Shown here one piece after another: positions 1 through 9,181 of a stretch of DNA of 41,921 bases. This stretch comes from Gelidibacter salicanalis. GTDB taxonomy: Bacteria; Bacteroidota; Bacteroidia; Flavobacteriales; Flavobacteriaceae. Within the stretch, counting starts at the first letter, position 1. The number at the start of each line of letters is the position of its first letter. The stretch is from NCBI RefSeq assembly GCF_016469035.1, contig NZ_JAEHJZ010000022.1, positions 1-41,921 on the forward strand, read 5' to 3'. Under the pieces are notes generated by a model. That model did not search any database. It was not told the DNA's origin and saw only the letters and a list, made by a program, of their open reading frames with translations. Both the position numbers and the translations under genes were made by a program.

Positions 1-7
1 TTTTTTG

Positions 8-958
8 TCATGTACTTAAAATTGTGGTGTATAATAATTTTGAATTTGGAGAAAACTCGATGCCATAAGGATAAGTATCAGAAATAATGGTTTGCTGGTT
101 AGAGATTAGGCCTGTGGTGTTGTTAAAATCATACAACAGAACTTTACCAGAACGTTTGGTGCCAGTTGTAGGACTCCCTAAAGATATAGCACTATGAGCG
201 ATAGCTAATTTTTTTCCGTCAGGGGAAAATTTCATATAACCAATGGCTGAAATGTTGGCACCAATATCATTGATTCTTGGAAATACAGATTGAGGAACAG
301 TAGATATTACTGGTGTTTCGTTAACGCCGTTATCATCTACTCTAAAGGCATAAAATTTATTAATGAATTGCGTAATTACCCAAATGGTACTTCCGTCGCT
401 ATGCGTAACTGCTGTAATTTTCTCAGAAGACTTGTACTCACTTTGAACAGGGTCATTTATATCATAGGTTATTAAATGGACGTTCTTATTAGCTTCTACA
501 ACACCACCATAACCATTATTTAATGACATGTCTACCTCGGAATAGTTGACCCCATCAATGGGCTCACCATTCGTCAAAAAATAACTGGGTTTATCTATAG
601 TAAAAATATAATATGCATTTAAATTTCCAGGTTTAGGGATAATTAAAGCAGACATGGTACTGGAACTGTGACCCAATAAGCCCATCCCGTTTTTCATAAC
701 GTTATGCTGCCTGTCCCAAACGATGCTGCCGTCAGTATAAAATAACAAATTTCCCTGTGGATCTGAAATGGTAGCGCAACCTTCTTTAGTTATTAATTGA
801 CCATCAGTTAAAGCTACTGGAGCCCCACTATTAAAATCTAAACCCGCTAAGTCGCCAAAATACCAATTTGCTGATTCTTTTTGCGAAAACGCACTGCTAT
901 AAAATAGGAACACGAATAATCCACATGCAATCAGATAGTTATTGGAGTAGAGTTTCAA
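8..958 (-). CDS. secreted beta-propeller-like protein, ends early (possibly broken)
   Basis: Begins with a TTG codon and a clear signal peptide (hydrophobic stretch about residues 9-22, cleavage likely after AFS). The mature start with the motif NWYFGDLAGLDFN is typical of large secreted Bacteroidota proteins that carry a WD40/YVTN-like propeller and end in a type IX secretion or gliding-motility C-terminal domain. Two propeller-like segments of the form FSPDGKKLAIAHS and FSPNSKLLYTT can be seen. The frame stops seven residues after the last of these, in the middle of a blade, at 316 residues; relatives I know of are several times longer. The missing part would lie left of the window, so I cannot tell a pseudogene or frameshift from a naturally short protein. 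Function unknown; probably cell-surface or secreted. Confidence 0.7.
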   Translation of the reverse strand: MKLYSNNYLIACGLFVFLFYSSAFSQKESANWYFGDLAGLDFNSGAPVALTDGQLITKEGCATISDPQGNLLFYTDGSIVWDRQHNVMKNGMGLLGHSSSTMSALIIPKPGNLNAYYIFTIDKPSYFLTNGEPIDGVNYSEVDMSLNNGYGGVVEANKNVHLITYDINDPVQSEYKSSEKITAVTHSDGSTIWVITQFINKFYAFRVDDNGVNETPVISTVPQSVFPRINDIGANISAIGYMKFSPDGKKLAIAHSAISLGSPTTGTKRSGKVLLYDFNNTTGLISNQQTIISDTYPYGIEFSPNSKLLYTTILST

Positions 959-975
959 GAGTAATATTTTATTAT

Positions 976-991
976 AAAGATAAAAATCTTT
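976..991 (-). terminator. weak AT hairpin after the E1 dehydrogenase gene
   Basis: AAAGAT and ATCTTT pair around a 4-nt loop, 28 nt beyond the stop codon of the leftward E1 gene. The stem is only 6 bp and A/T rich, so this is a weak terminator candidate. Confidence 0.25.
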
Positions 992-1018
992 AGTTAATTA
1001 CTTCTTGGTTTCAACAGA

Positions 1019-3430
1019 TTATCTCAATTTCGGATAATCACTAGGGCTGACCTCGTGCATCATGGCATATACACTTTCAAATATATCTTCTAAAGAAGGT
1101 TTTGAAAAATAATCTCCATCTGTGCCGTAAGCTGGTCTGTGCGGGCGGGCTGTTAGTGTTTTTGGTTGACTGTCTAAATATTGATAGGCGTTTTGTGTGT
1201 TCAGAATTGCATTGAGCAAATAGGCCGAAGCACCACCAGGAACATCTTCATCAATAACCATCAATCGACTCGTTTTTTCAACACTTTTTGCAATATCATG
1301 GTTTACATCCAATGGTAATAAGGATTGTACGTCAATCACTTCTGCATCGATACCAACTTGCAATAATTCTTTAGCCGCCTGTTCTACCAAACGCAAGGTG
1401 GAGCCATAAGAAACTAGGGTAATATCTTTTCCTTCTTTAATAGTTTCAATAACGCCAACCGGTGTTTTAAATTCACCTAAATTGGTCGGTAACTTTTCTT
1501 TTAGTCGGTAGCCGTTAAGACATTCTATAATAAGCGCTGGCTCATCACTTTCTAAAAGAGTGTTATAAAAACCGGCAGCTTTGGTCATATTTCTTGGGAC
1601 TAAAACATGGATGCCTCTTATCAAATTCAGCACTCCTCCCAATTGCGAGCCAGAATGCCAAATACCTTCCAATCTGTGGCCTCTAGTACGCACAATCACG
1701 GGGGCTTTTTGTCTTCCGTGGGTTCTGTAATGTAAAGTTGCCAAATCATCACTCATAATTTGGAGAGCATATAAAATGTAATCCAAATATTGGATTTCAG
1801 CAATAGGGCGCAAACCACGCATGGCCATGCCGATACCCTGACCCATAATAGTGGCTTCCCGTATGCCTACATCAGCAATTCTAAGTTCGCCATATTTTTC
1901 TTGAAGACCTTCCAATCCTTGATTGACATCGCCAATAGTTCCTGCATCTTCACCAAAAATTAACGCTTGAGGATATTTTTTAAAAATAACATCAAAATTA
2001 TCACGAAGTACCAATCGGCCATCTACATCATCTGCCGATGCGTCATAGGTAGGTTTTACCTCCTTAATCTGTAAGGCTGATTTTTTTGATTGGCTGTATA
2101 AATGAGAACTGTACTTTGGTTGAATTCTTTCTAAATAGGTGTCAATCCATTGGTGTGCGGCATCTTTTGCTGCCGAATTTTCAGAAATTACATACCGCAA
2201 TGATTTTCTAACTGCTGAAGCAATATCTTTTCTGATAGGGTCGGAAGCATTAGATAATTCAGTAACAAGGTAGTCAATGAAGACCTTATTGGGGCTAGAG
2301 TTAGCCAAGTCAGTAATCAGTTGGATGGCTTCTTGTTGCTCTTCCTTAATGGGATTCTGATAGGCTTCCCAAGCGGCTTTTTTGCCTTCTCTTACTTGTT
2401 TCTTGATGTTTTTATCGATAGCATCCAATTCAATTTCAGTTGAAATGCTGTGGGTGATGATCCAATCGCGCATTTTTTGGAGGCAATCGTGCTCAATTTC
2501 CCAGTCTAAACGCTCTTTGTTTTTGTAGCGCTCGTGAGAACCTGAAGTGGAATGCCCTTGTGGTTGTGTCAATTCTACAACATGTATCAGTACTGGTACA
2601 TGTTCTTCTCTTGCAATTTTGGAAGCGCGCTGATAGGTTTCTACCAACTCGACATAATCCCAACCCTTAACTTTTAAGATTTCGTAGCCTTTTGTATCAT
2701 TATCTCTTTGAAAACCTTTTAGGATTTCTGAAATATTTTCTTTGGTGGTTTGATGTTTAGCGTGGACCGAAATACCATACTCATCATCCCAAACGCTAAC
2801 CACCATGGGCACTTGTAATACCCCGGCTGCGTTAATCGTTTCAAAAAACAAGCCTTCGCTGGTACTTGCATTTCCTATGGTACCCCAAGCGACTTCGTTT
2901 CCATTCTCTGAAAACTTCGGACTGTGGATGCCGCTAACATTTCTGTATATTTTTGACGCTTGTGCCAATCCTAAAAGTCGTGGCATTTGGCCCGCAGTAG
3001 GAGAGATGTCAGCACTTGAATTTTTTTGATGTAATAAATTTTTCCAATCGCCTTTATCATCCAAACTATGGGTGCCAAAATGACCTCCCATTTGGCGTCC
3101 ACCAGACATTGGATCATTGTCAATATTAGCATCGCCATAAAGACCGGCAAAAAACTGTTGGATACTCAGTTCTCCAATGGCCATCATAAAGGTTTGGTCT
3201 CTGTAGTAACCAGAACGGAAATCGCCGTTTTGGAACACTTTCGCCCATGCCAACTGTGGCACTTCTTTACCATCTCCAAAAATCCCGAATTTAGCCTTTC
3301 CGGTCAATACCTCTCTTCTTCCAAGTAAACTACACTCTCTACTCGTCATGGCTATTTTGTAATCACTGAGAATTTCGGATTGAAATTCTTCAAAAGATAT
3401 ATCGGTAGTAGTTTTAGGACTTGTCTGCAT
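1019..3430 (-). CDS. fused 2-oxoacid dehydrogenase E1 alpha/beta (thiamine diphosphate-dependent)
   Basis: An 803-residue fusion of the E1 alpha and E1 beta chains of a pyruvate/branched-chain 2-oxoacid dehydrogenase type complex. It would decarboxylate a 2-oxoacid on thiamine diphosphate and pass the acyl group to a lipoyl E2 in the cytosol. The N-terminal half shows the alpha-chain pattern (TSRECSLLGRREVL, then NASTSEGLFFE and VSVWDDEYGIS around the cofactor site). The C-terminal half begins near VDGRLVLRDNFD and shows beta-chain motifs FGEDAG and IREATIMGQGIGMAMRG. The substrate cannot be read from sequence; such fusions in Bacteroidota are usually labelled branched-chain or generic. An ATG 51 nt upstream (3481) is in frame but lies on top of a promoter-like motif, so I use the ATG at 3430. 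No E2 or E3 gene is nearby. Confidence 0.9.
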   Translation of the reverse strand: MQTSPKTTTDISFEEFQSEILSDYKIAMTSRECSLLGRREVLTGKAKFGIFGDGKEVPQLAWAKVFQNGDFRSGYYRDQTFMMAIGELSIQQFFAGLYGDANIDNDPMSGGRQMGGHFGTHSLDDKGDWKNLLHQKNSSADISPTAGQMPRLLGLAQASKIYRNVSGIHSPKFSENGNEVAWGTIGNASTSEGLFFETINAAGVLQVPMVVSVWDDEYGISVHAKHQTTKENISEILKGFQRDNDTKGYEILKVKGWDYVELVETYQRASKIAREEHVPVLIHVVELTQPQGHSTSGSHERYKNKERLDWEIEHDCLQKMRDWIITHSISTEIELDAIDKNIKKQVREGKKAAWEAYQNPIKEEQQEAIQLITDLANSSPNKVFIDYLVTELSNASDPIRKDIASAVRKSLRYVISENSAAKDAAHQWIDTYLERIQPKYSSHLYSQSKKSALQIKEVKPTYDASADDVDGRLVLRDNFDVIFKKYPQALIFGEDAGTIGDVNQGLEGLQEKYGELRIADVGIREATIMGQGIGMAMRGLRPIAEIQYLDYILYALQIMSDDLATLHYRTHGRQKAPVIVRTRGHRLEGIWHSGSQLGGVLNLIRGIHVLVPRNMTKAAGFYNTLLESDEPALIIECLNGYRLKEKLPTNLGEFKTPVGVIETIKEGKDITLVSYGSTLRLVEQAAKELLQVGIDAEVIDVQSLLPLDVNHDIAKSVEKTSRLMVIDEDVPGGASAYLLNAILNTQNAYQYLDSQPKTLTARPHRPAYGTDGDYFSKPSLEDIFESVYAMMHEVSPSDYPKLR

Positions 3431-3450
3431 GATGTGCTTTTTAGATATTG

Positions 3451-3481
3451 CAAAAGTAGTCAAAACAGACAAGTTTTGCAA
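3451..3481 (-). promoter_or_regulatory. Bacteroidota-type promoter for the E1 gene
   Basis: On the minus strand TTG (3479-3481) is followed after exactly 20 nt by TACTTTTG (3451-3458), a full match to the Bacteroidota -33/-7 consensus TTG-N19..23-TAnnTTTG. Transcription would start near 3444, downstream of the ATG at 3481 and about 15 nt before the ATG at 3430. This decides the start of the dehydrogenase. Confidence 0.7.
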
Positions 3482-3581
3482 TTGAAATTCGTGTTGAAGG
3501 GTTGAACCAGCGTTTAATTACCAGTTCTTAACACGCTATAAGTCTGTGTGTCAAGTGCTGATAATTAAGTTGTTAATGATT

Positions 3582-5948
3582 TTATTTCTTTAAAAGGGTC
3601 GCATTGAAGAGTTTTAGGATGCGCTTGTATTCATCTGTCCAACTACTCGGTTCAACAAAGCCATGGTCTTCTGCTGGGTAAACGGCCATTTCCCAATTGT
3701 CCTTGCCCAATTCAATCAGACGTTGTGAAAGTCGCACCACATCCTGGAAATGCACATTCACATCTACCATGCCGTGAGCGATCAGTAAATTGCCTTCCAA
3801 ACCTTCAGCAAAGTATATAGGCGAGGAGCGTTCATAGGCAATAGGGTCATTGAATGGCTCATTTAATATGTTGGAGGTATACCCGTGGTTGTAATGGGCC
3901 CAATCTGTAACCGATCTTAAAGCGGCACCAGATGTAAATGTTTCCGCTTCTGTAAATAGCGCCATTAAAGTGATGAAACCTCCGTAGCTGCCACCGTATA
4001 TGCCGATTTTTTCTTTGTCTATACCATAATTTTCGATTAAATATTCAGCACCGTCCACTTGGTCAGATAAGTCTTTACCGCCCATATGTCTGTAAATTCC
4101 CGTACGCCAATCTCTACCGTATCCTGCACTGCCACGATAATCAATATCTATAACCGTGTATCCCAAATCTGTCAGCAAATTATGAAACATGTATTCTCTA
4201 AAATACGACGACCACCATTTATGGACATTCTGTAAATAACCAGCGCCATGAACAAAAATTACCGCGGCATTGTTTTTTACTGAAGATTCAGGCACATATA
4301 GCCGTGCCGGAACTTGGACACCATCTTCTGCTTTAAAGGTAATCAGTTGCGGATCTCTCCAATTATAAGATTTAAAATCTTCAGATTGTCCAGAAGTCAG
4401 TTGCACCGCTTCTGCTTTTGACGCATTCTTTTTGTAATAGAGTTCCCATGGTTGATTGCTGTAAGAATGAAGAATGGCCAAATGCTTTTCATCTGGAGAC
4501 AGGCTCACATCATTATTACCGGTCCTACTTGTGAGTTGCTCCATTTTTCCGCCCATTAATGGCATCTTATAGAAATGTCTTTCATCTGGACCTACTTTAG
4601 AAGTAGTTAAATACCAATTTTTTTTGTCTTTGGAGATAAATGGGTCAAAAATCTCATAATTACCCGAAGTCAAGGCTTTTTTATTGCCATTGTTGACATC
4701 CAATAGGTATAAATGAGAATAACCTGTGGCTTCAGATTGGAAGTAAATATGTTTGTTATCTGGTAACCATCCCATCGTACCGCCGCTCATGGTCCAGCCA
4801 ATTCCAGGTCCAGCAATCCATGCTTCATCGCGTTGCCTATCTAAATTGGTAAGTTCACCAGTACTTAAATCCATTTTGGCAATCCAACGGTCTTTGTTGT
4901 CTTTGGAACGCACATTGACGATAGCGTGTTGGCCGTTATCAGAAAAATACGCTTGAGAACTGATGACCTCGCGTTCTTTTTCTTCCCATTCTTTGTCAGG
5001 ATAGTCTTTTACATAATCCGGTAAATCTTTGATGCCTGGTAAGGTGCTGGTATTAGCCGTATACACCGTATCTTTTTCAATATTATAGACGGCCAATTCT
5101 ACTTTGGTTTCATCAGCTCCTACTTTGGAGCGGGTATTTAAATCTTTAGTATAACTGGAGGCATCAATATAATTTGGAACAATCGTATTGTCACTCTTAC
5201 CGCGATCATAAAGTGTAAAGGTCACATATTTGGCGTCTGGAGAGACTTGTAAGTTCATGATTTGACGGTCTCCGGCATAATACGTAAACAGCTCTTTGTC
5301 TTTGCGCGCGTCTCTTAGTTGTTTTGAAGTTTCCTTCTTGTCTTCACGTTCTTTAACCACACTCAGTAACTTGAGATTTTCTTCTTCTAAAAAAGAGGCT
5401 TTATCTGATGACTTTGTCTCTTTCTTTTTAGGTTCTTCTCCCGTTTGGATTTGGGTCAGTTTTTTTAAAACACCGCTTTCTTGTGAATACACATAGGCAT
5501 TATGCTCAATTTCAAAGGCAATCCAATCTTCGTTTGCTAAAAACACCGGATTGCTGATGTTTTTTGGCATTTGCAATACTTCTGTCTCTTTGCCAGATTT
5601 GATATCAAAAAGAACAAGGGTATTGCTTTTGGCATATACCTTCTTTGTCTGTGCTTTATTGTACGTGCCTCTGGCAAAATCAGTGTCTTTTTCTTCTGTC
5701 CAGCTTACCTTTTCTATGCTTTTAGAATTTTTTAACCGAATGCGGTATAAAGAGTCTGCAGGATCACCATCCTTATTGTAATCAAAATAAATAGCGCTGC
5801 TGTTTTGATCCCATTTGATATTTGAAGGGAAGGTGCCCATCCATTGAGGATCTTGCATAATTTTTTCAACGGATAGATCGCTCTGTTGCGCGTAGACGTT
5901 GATGAACAATGCTGAAAAAAGGATACTAAAGAAAAAGGATCTTGTCAT
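3582..5948 (-). CDS. secreted S9 family (prolyl oligopeptidase) serine peptidase
   Basis: A 788-residue exported peptidase with a signal peptide (hydrophobic residues about 5-20, ending VYAQ). The N-terminal 540 residues form a beta-propeller-like region with repeated WD-type segments (for example DAKYVTFTLYDRG, DEKHLAILHS). The C-terminal alpha/beta-hydrolase domain carries the nucleophile motif GGSYGG (Ser654), the acid in AHGMVD (Asp729) and the base in EDHGF (His762), so the triad is complete. A lysine/glutamate-rich stretch near residues 170-220 is inserted in the propeller. Family knowledge suggests a dipeptidyl or oligopeptidase acting on peptides in the periplasm. Encoded by its own unit upstream of the E1 gene, which has its own promoter. 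Confidence 0.9.
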   Translation of the reverse strand: MTRSFFFSILFSALFINVYAQQSDLSVEKIMQDPQWMGTFPSNIKWDQNSSAIYFDYNKDGDPADSLYRIRLKNSKSIEKVSWTEEKDTDFARGTYNKAQTKKVYAKSNTLVLFDIKSGKETEVLQMPKNISNPVFLANEDWIAFEIEHNAYVYSQESGVLKKLTQIQTGEEPKKKETKSSDKASFLEEENLKLLSVVKEREDKKETSKQLRDARKDKELFTYYAGDRQIMNLQVSPDAKYVTFTLYDRGKSDNTIVPNYIDASSYTKDLNTRSKVGADETKVELAVYNIEKDTVYTANTSTLPGIKDLPDYVKDYPDKEWEEKEREVISSQAYFSDNGQHAIVNVRSKDNKDRWIAKMDLSTGELTNLDRQRDEAWIAGPGIGWTMSGGTMGWLPDNKHIYFQSEATGYSHLYLLDVNNGNKKALTSGNYEIFDPFISKDKKNWYLTTSKVGPDERHFYKMPLMGGKMEQLTSRTGNNDVSLSPDEKHLAILHSYSNQPWELYYKKNASKAEAVQLTSGQSEDFKSYNWRDPQLITFKAEDGVQVPARLYVPESSVKNNAAVIFVHGAGYLQNVHKWWSSYFREYMFHNLLTDLGYTVIDIDYRGSAGYGRDWRTGIYRHMGGKDLSDQVDGAEYLIENYGIDKEKIGIYGGSYGGFITLMALFTEAETFTSGAALRSVTDWAHYNHGYTSNILNEPFNDPIAYERSSPIYFAEGLEGNLLIAHGMVDVNVHFQDVVRLSQRLIELGKDNWEMAVYPAEDHGFVEPSSWTDEYKRILKLFNATLLKK

Positions 5949-5974
5949 TATTTATAGTTTAAAACACAAAAAGA

Positions 5975-6007
5975 CTAAACTACATAATTTTAAAAAGATA
6001 AGCCCAA
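5975..6007 (-). promoter_or_regulatory. possible promoter of the S9 peptidase gene
   Basis: On the minus strand TTG (6005-6007), 22 nt, then TAGTTTAG (5975-5982), which matches TAnnTTTG at five of its six fixed positions. It lies 27 nt before the start codon. Confidence 0.35.
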
Positions 6008-6082
6008 TGAATTTCTATTAATTAAACGTGGAATTGATGTGGGGTAGGAGTGATTCTAAAATTTCTTGGTAAGCGCTATAGA

Positions 6083-8911
6083 TCAATACCATCTACGTCT
6101 AAAAAGTCCCAAAAGTGCCTGAGGATCCAGTGTGAATTTAATGCGAATGCGTTGGCTGTAATTAGGTTCATCAACCTCCCAGCCCAAATTGGAATAAATT
6201 GGGAAGTAGAGTTCAAAATAATCAGTCACCAAATTGAGCCTGATCCCAGAATCATACACAAATTCAGGATTTATGGACCTGTTCTTGACCAATCCAATAT
6301 CCCCATAGGCTTCAATATAGCGCCATAAGGTGGTGCTGACGTTTACCGTAGTCATCCATTGATTTGCAAAAGACGGATCTAACTTCGATTTAAAGCCGCC
6401 TTCTGCAATGATGATTTGCTGACTAAAAATACCAGACGCTTCTGAGCGCCCTAAATAGTTATAATCAAACAAATAATCTGTTGGACGGTCTAATGCAAAA
6501 CTGAAATAATCTGAATTCTCGTCAGTTTTATTATAGAGGAAGCTACCCGCAAAAAAGCGGAAGTTAAACTGACGGTTATTTTCTGTAAGTTTTCGCCATT
6601 CATAATTGACGGAGAGTTTCCCGAATTTTTCGGCCGCTTGAAAATCGTAGTAGAACTTTGAATAGTCAATCAAATCTGTATGTGCGTTTACATACCTTAT
6701 GTTGAAGACACTATAATCCGGATTCGTTACGGTGAGCAACGAATTATTGTTGGTACGGGAAATGTCCAGATATCGAAAATTCAGATAGCTCAATTTGTTG
6801 GATCTGTAATTATCTTTATCTCTAAAATAGAAGGATACACTCGGACTAATGAGTGTGACAAAGGCATTTTCAGCAAAAGAGGAGTAGCTGCCACCAAGGC
6901 CGTAATTGATGCGGAATAAATTTCTGTTTTCAACATGTTGTGTATAGACGCCACTAGCACCGCCAGTTAGGGTTTTAGAATTGAAGGAATATTTTGGGGA
7001 CAGCTTATAACTAAAATTTTTCATCAGGAGGGTCTTGTTGTACATTTTAGCCCCTAAGGTAAGTCCGTCGTAAATATTGTTAAACTCCACTAAAGGCATC
7101 AAAAATACCTGATTGTAATTGGGGTCTTCAATGTCTTTAAACAACCTAAATTGTAAGGGTTTATTGTTGAAAAACCAGCCTTGTAAAGATTTCCAATTGT
7201 CTCTCAGGTTGTATTCCGGAATGGTATTATCGTAATTCAATACCAACTTTGTGGCGTCATGGTGCGGAATGGTCAAGGTTTTTGAGCCTTTAACATGCTC
7301 AATCCACTGTTTTGAGAGTATCGAGTCGTGTTTTAACGTAAAGAGCGAAATGGGCACATCGTTGTTTCTTTTGTTTTTGATGGTGAAGGTCACAGAATCT
7401 TTGGTCTTGATTATATCCTTGATTCTGAAATCTATTTTTTTGTTACTGTTGATATAATCAGAAAAAAACCAATCGACGTCTTTATCAGTGTTTTGTTTTA
7501 GTAAACTTTCAAAATCCGAAAGCGTGGTTGGTTCTGAAACAGCCTTCTGAACGTATTGTTGAATGGTTTTTTCGAGCACATCGGCGTTCACAAAATCATC
7601 TAAATATTTAAGGCCGATACCCGCTTTGTACTTTCCAGCAATATTGGCATTAAATTTTAAAAGTGAATCTTTTGCGGTGGTCAATGCCTGATCTCTATTG
7701 GTGCGCGCCATCTGCATAAAATAGAGATTGTATTGTTCGTTAAAATCGACATCAGCGGCATGAAACGACCGCACGCCCCAAAAATCAGATAAGGTGCCCA
7801 ATAATTTTAGGTCCGGATATTGTTCTTTAACATATTTCATCAAATAATATATCTGAATACCATCTTTAAGCCAATAGTCTTTACGCGGGTTTACGACTAC
7901 GGTGTTGTTCAAATAATTTTTTAAAGTGGTTTTTAAAAGTTTGAGTTCATATTGTAAATTTCCAGGGAAAGGATTAATAAATTTAGGGAGTTGATTGATG
8001 CCATAAAGTGGGTCCTTTCGATATTCAATATCCGTGACCAATAAATAATTGTGCGGATAGGGACCAAGGTTTTTAGTGATGAATTTGGTTATTTTATCGG
8101 TGATGATAGCGCGATCCGTTGGGGTGATCCCTTCGGTTTCGATATTGGTGATGACCGTGAAATTATCAGTCTGTACAAAATTGAATTTTGGAAATTTGTT
8201 GAGATATAATTTACTGTCCACACGATCTTTACCATAGAGGTGGAAGGTTTGCGTACTGTCATTCTGGGTGATGTTTTGAATGTCCAACTCAGAAAACAAG
8301 CCGTAATTTTTTGGGAATTCTAACTTGAAATTGACGGTAGCCTTAGGTACAAATAAATCATCGAGATTTTTATTGCTGTAGTAATGCCATACGCCATCAT
8401 AAACGGCAGGCGTGATGTACCAATATTTTAAATTGAACTCATTACTGTCCGTTACCCCATAATCTGTAAACGTATGGTCAGGAAACTGTAAATTATAAAA
8501 TAATTGAATATGGTAAGATTGGTTTGGTGGTAAAGGCTCCGTGAGTTGCACTTCAATAACATCTGGGTACAATTTTAATCTGTTATTGATTAATTCGTCT
8601 CCATTAGTCGCTTTTATAGACGTGATGTTTGTAAAGCCTCGCATCTCGTTTTTGGCAAAGTGGAATTTGGTGCTGTACTCTTCTGTAAACCGATCTGCTA
8701 AAGGGGTGCGTTTGGTTGAAAAACTGTTATTCCAATCGTTAAGATAGATGGTTTTTAAAGTGTCTTGTGAATTGTTTTGATAACGAATAGTTTCCGATAC
8801 TTTGGCGCTCCTATTGGCCATGTTGAATTGGGCATCAATGCTGATCTCATTCTGACCAGACATAATTGCGGAACACAATAGGATGATACTAAAAAGGATA
8901 TACTTGGTCAA
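6083..8911 (-). CDS. M1-peptidase-like domain fused to an outer-membrane beta-barrel, metal site lost
   Basis: A 942-residue exported protein, read from a TTG start, with a signal peptide (residues 4-19). Residues about 20-240 resemble the N-terminal beta domain of M1 aminopeptidases, about 250-500 the M1 catalytic helices, and about 600-942 is rich in alternating aromatic strands and ends in RRRWY, as outer-membrane barrels do. In active M1 enzymes the site is HExxH-18 residues-E. At the matching place this protein has LKTTL (326-330), exactly 18 residues, then Lys349 inside WLKDG, where active enzymes have W(N/D)EG. No HExxH occurs anywhere in the protein, so proteolytic activity of the usual kind is unlikely. 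Role unknown; a surface scaffold or binding protein is possible. The upstream region holds no clear promoter. Confidence 0.8.
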   Translation of the reverse strand: MTKYILFSIILLCSAIMSGQNEISIDAQFNMANRSAKVSETIRYQNNSQDTLKTIYLNDWNNSFSTKRTPLADRFTEEYSTKFHFAKNEMRGFTNITSIKATNGDELINNRLKLYPDVIEVQLTEPLPPNQSYHIQLFYNLQFPDHTFTDYGVTDSNEFNLKYWYITPAVYDGVWHYYSNKNLDDLFVPKATVNFKLEFPKNYGLFSELDIQNITQNDSTQTFHLYGKDRVDSKLYLNKFPKFNFVQTDNFTVITNIETEGITPTDRAIITDKITKFITKNLGPYPHNYLLVTDIEYRKDPLYGINQLPKFINPFPGNLQYELKLLKTTLKNYLNNTVVVNPRKDYWLKDGIQIYYLMKYVKEQYPDLKLLGTLSDFWGVRSFHAADVDFNEQYNLYFMQMARTNRDQALTTAKDSLLKFNANIAGKYKAGIGLKYLDDFVNADVLEKTIQQYVQKAVSEPTTLSDFESLLKQNTDKDVDWFFSDYINSNKKIDFRIKDIIKTKDSVTFTIKNKRNNDVPISLFTLKHDSILSKQWIEHVKGSKTLTIPHHDATKLVLNYDNTIPEYNLRDNWKSLQGWFFNNKPLQFRLFKDIEDPNYNQVFLMPLVEFNNIYDGLTLGAKMYNKTLLMKNFSYKLSPKYSFNSKTLTGGASGVYTQHVENRNLFRINYGLGGSYSSFAENAFVTLISPSVSFYFRDKDNYRSNKLSYLNFRYLDISRTNNNSLLTVTNPDYSVFNIRYVNAHTDLIDYSKFYYDFQAAEKFGKLSVNYEWRKLTENNRQFNFRFFAGSFLYNKTDENSDYFSFALDRPTDYLFDYNYLGRSEASGIFSQQIIIAEGGFKSKLDPSFANQWMTTVNVSTTLWRYIEAYGDIGLVKNRSINPEFVYDSGIRLNLVTDYFELYFPIYSNLGWEVDEPNYSQRIRIKFTLDPQALLGLFRRRWY

Positions 8912-9086
8912 TATGCTATAACGACTTTAGGTTTAAAATGCTTTTGAATGGACCGGTTTTTTGCTTAAAGATGCGCATAAACCTGAACTCTCAATTATAT
9001 ATATCGTATTAAAAGTGTTTCGGGTTTTTTTGATGGGAGTAATTTGTGAAAAATGTCTAGAACATCCAGTACTTTTTTTCTTAAAA

Positions 9087-9127
9087 TTTAGAGCACATTT
9101 TAAATTTCATGAAGAATGTGCTCTAAA
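9087..9127 (-). terminator. perfect 13-bp hairpin after the LOG-family gene
   Basis: TTTAGAGCACATT (9087-9099) and its exact complement (9115-9127) flank a 15-nt loop, 55 nt beyond the stop of the leftward LOG gene. The T-run that follows on the minus strand is weak, so it may act as a terminator or as a 3' stabilising hairpin. Confidence 0.5.
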
Positions 9128-9181
9128 GTGAATTATGTAAGTTAAAAATACTGGTTTCTATACTCTAAAAAGACTATGGCT

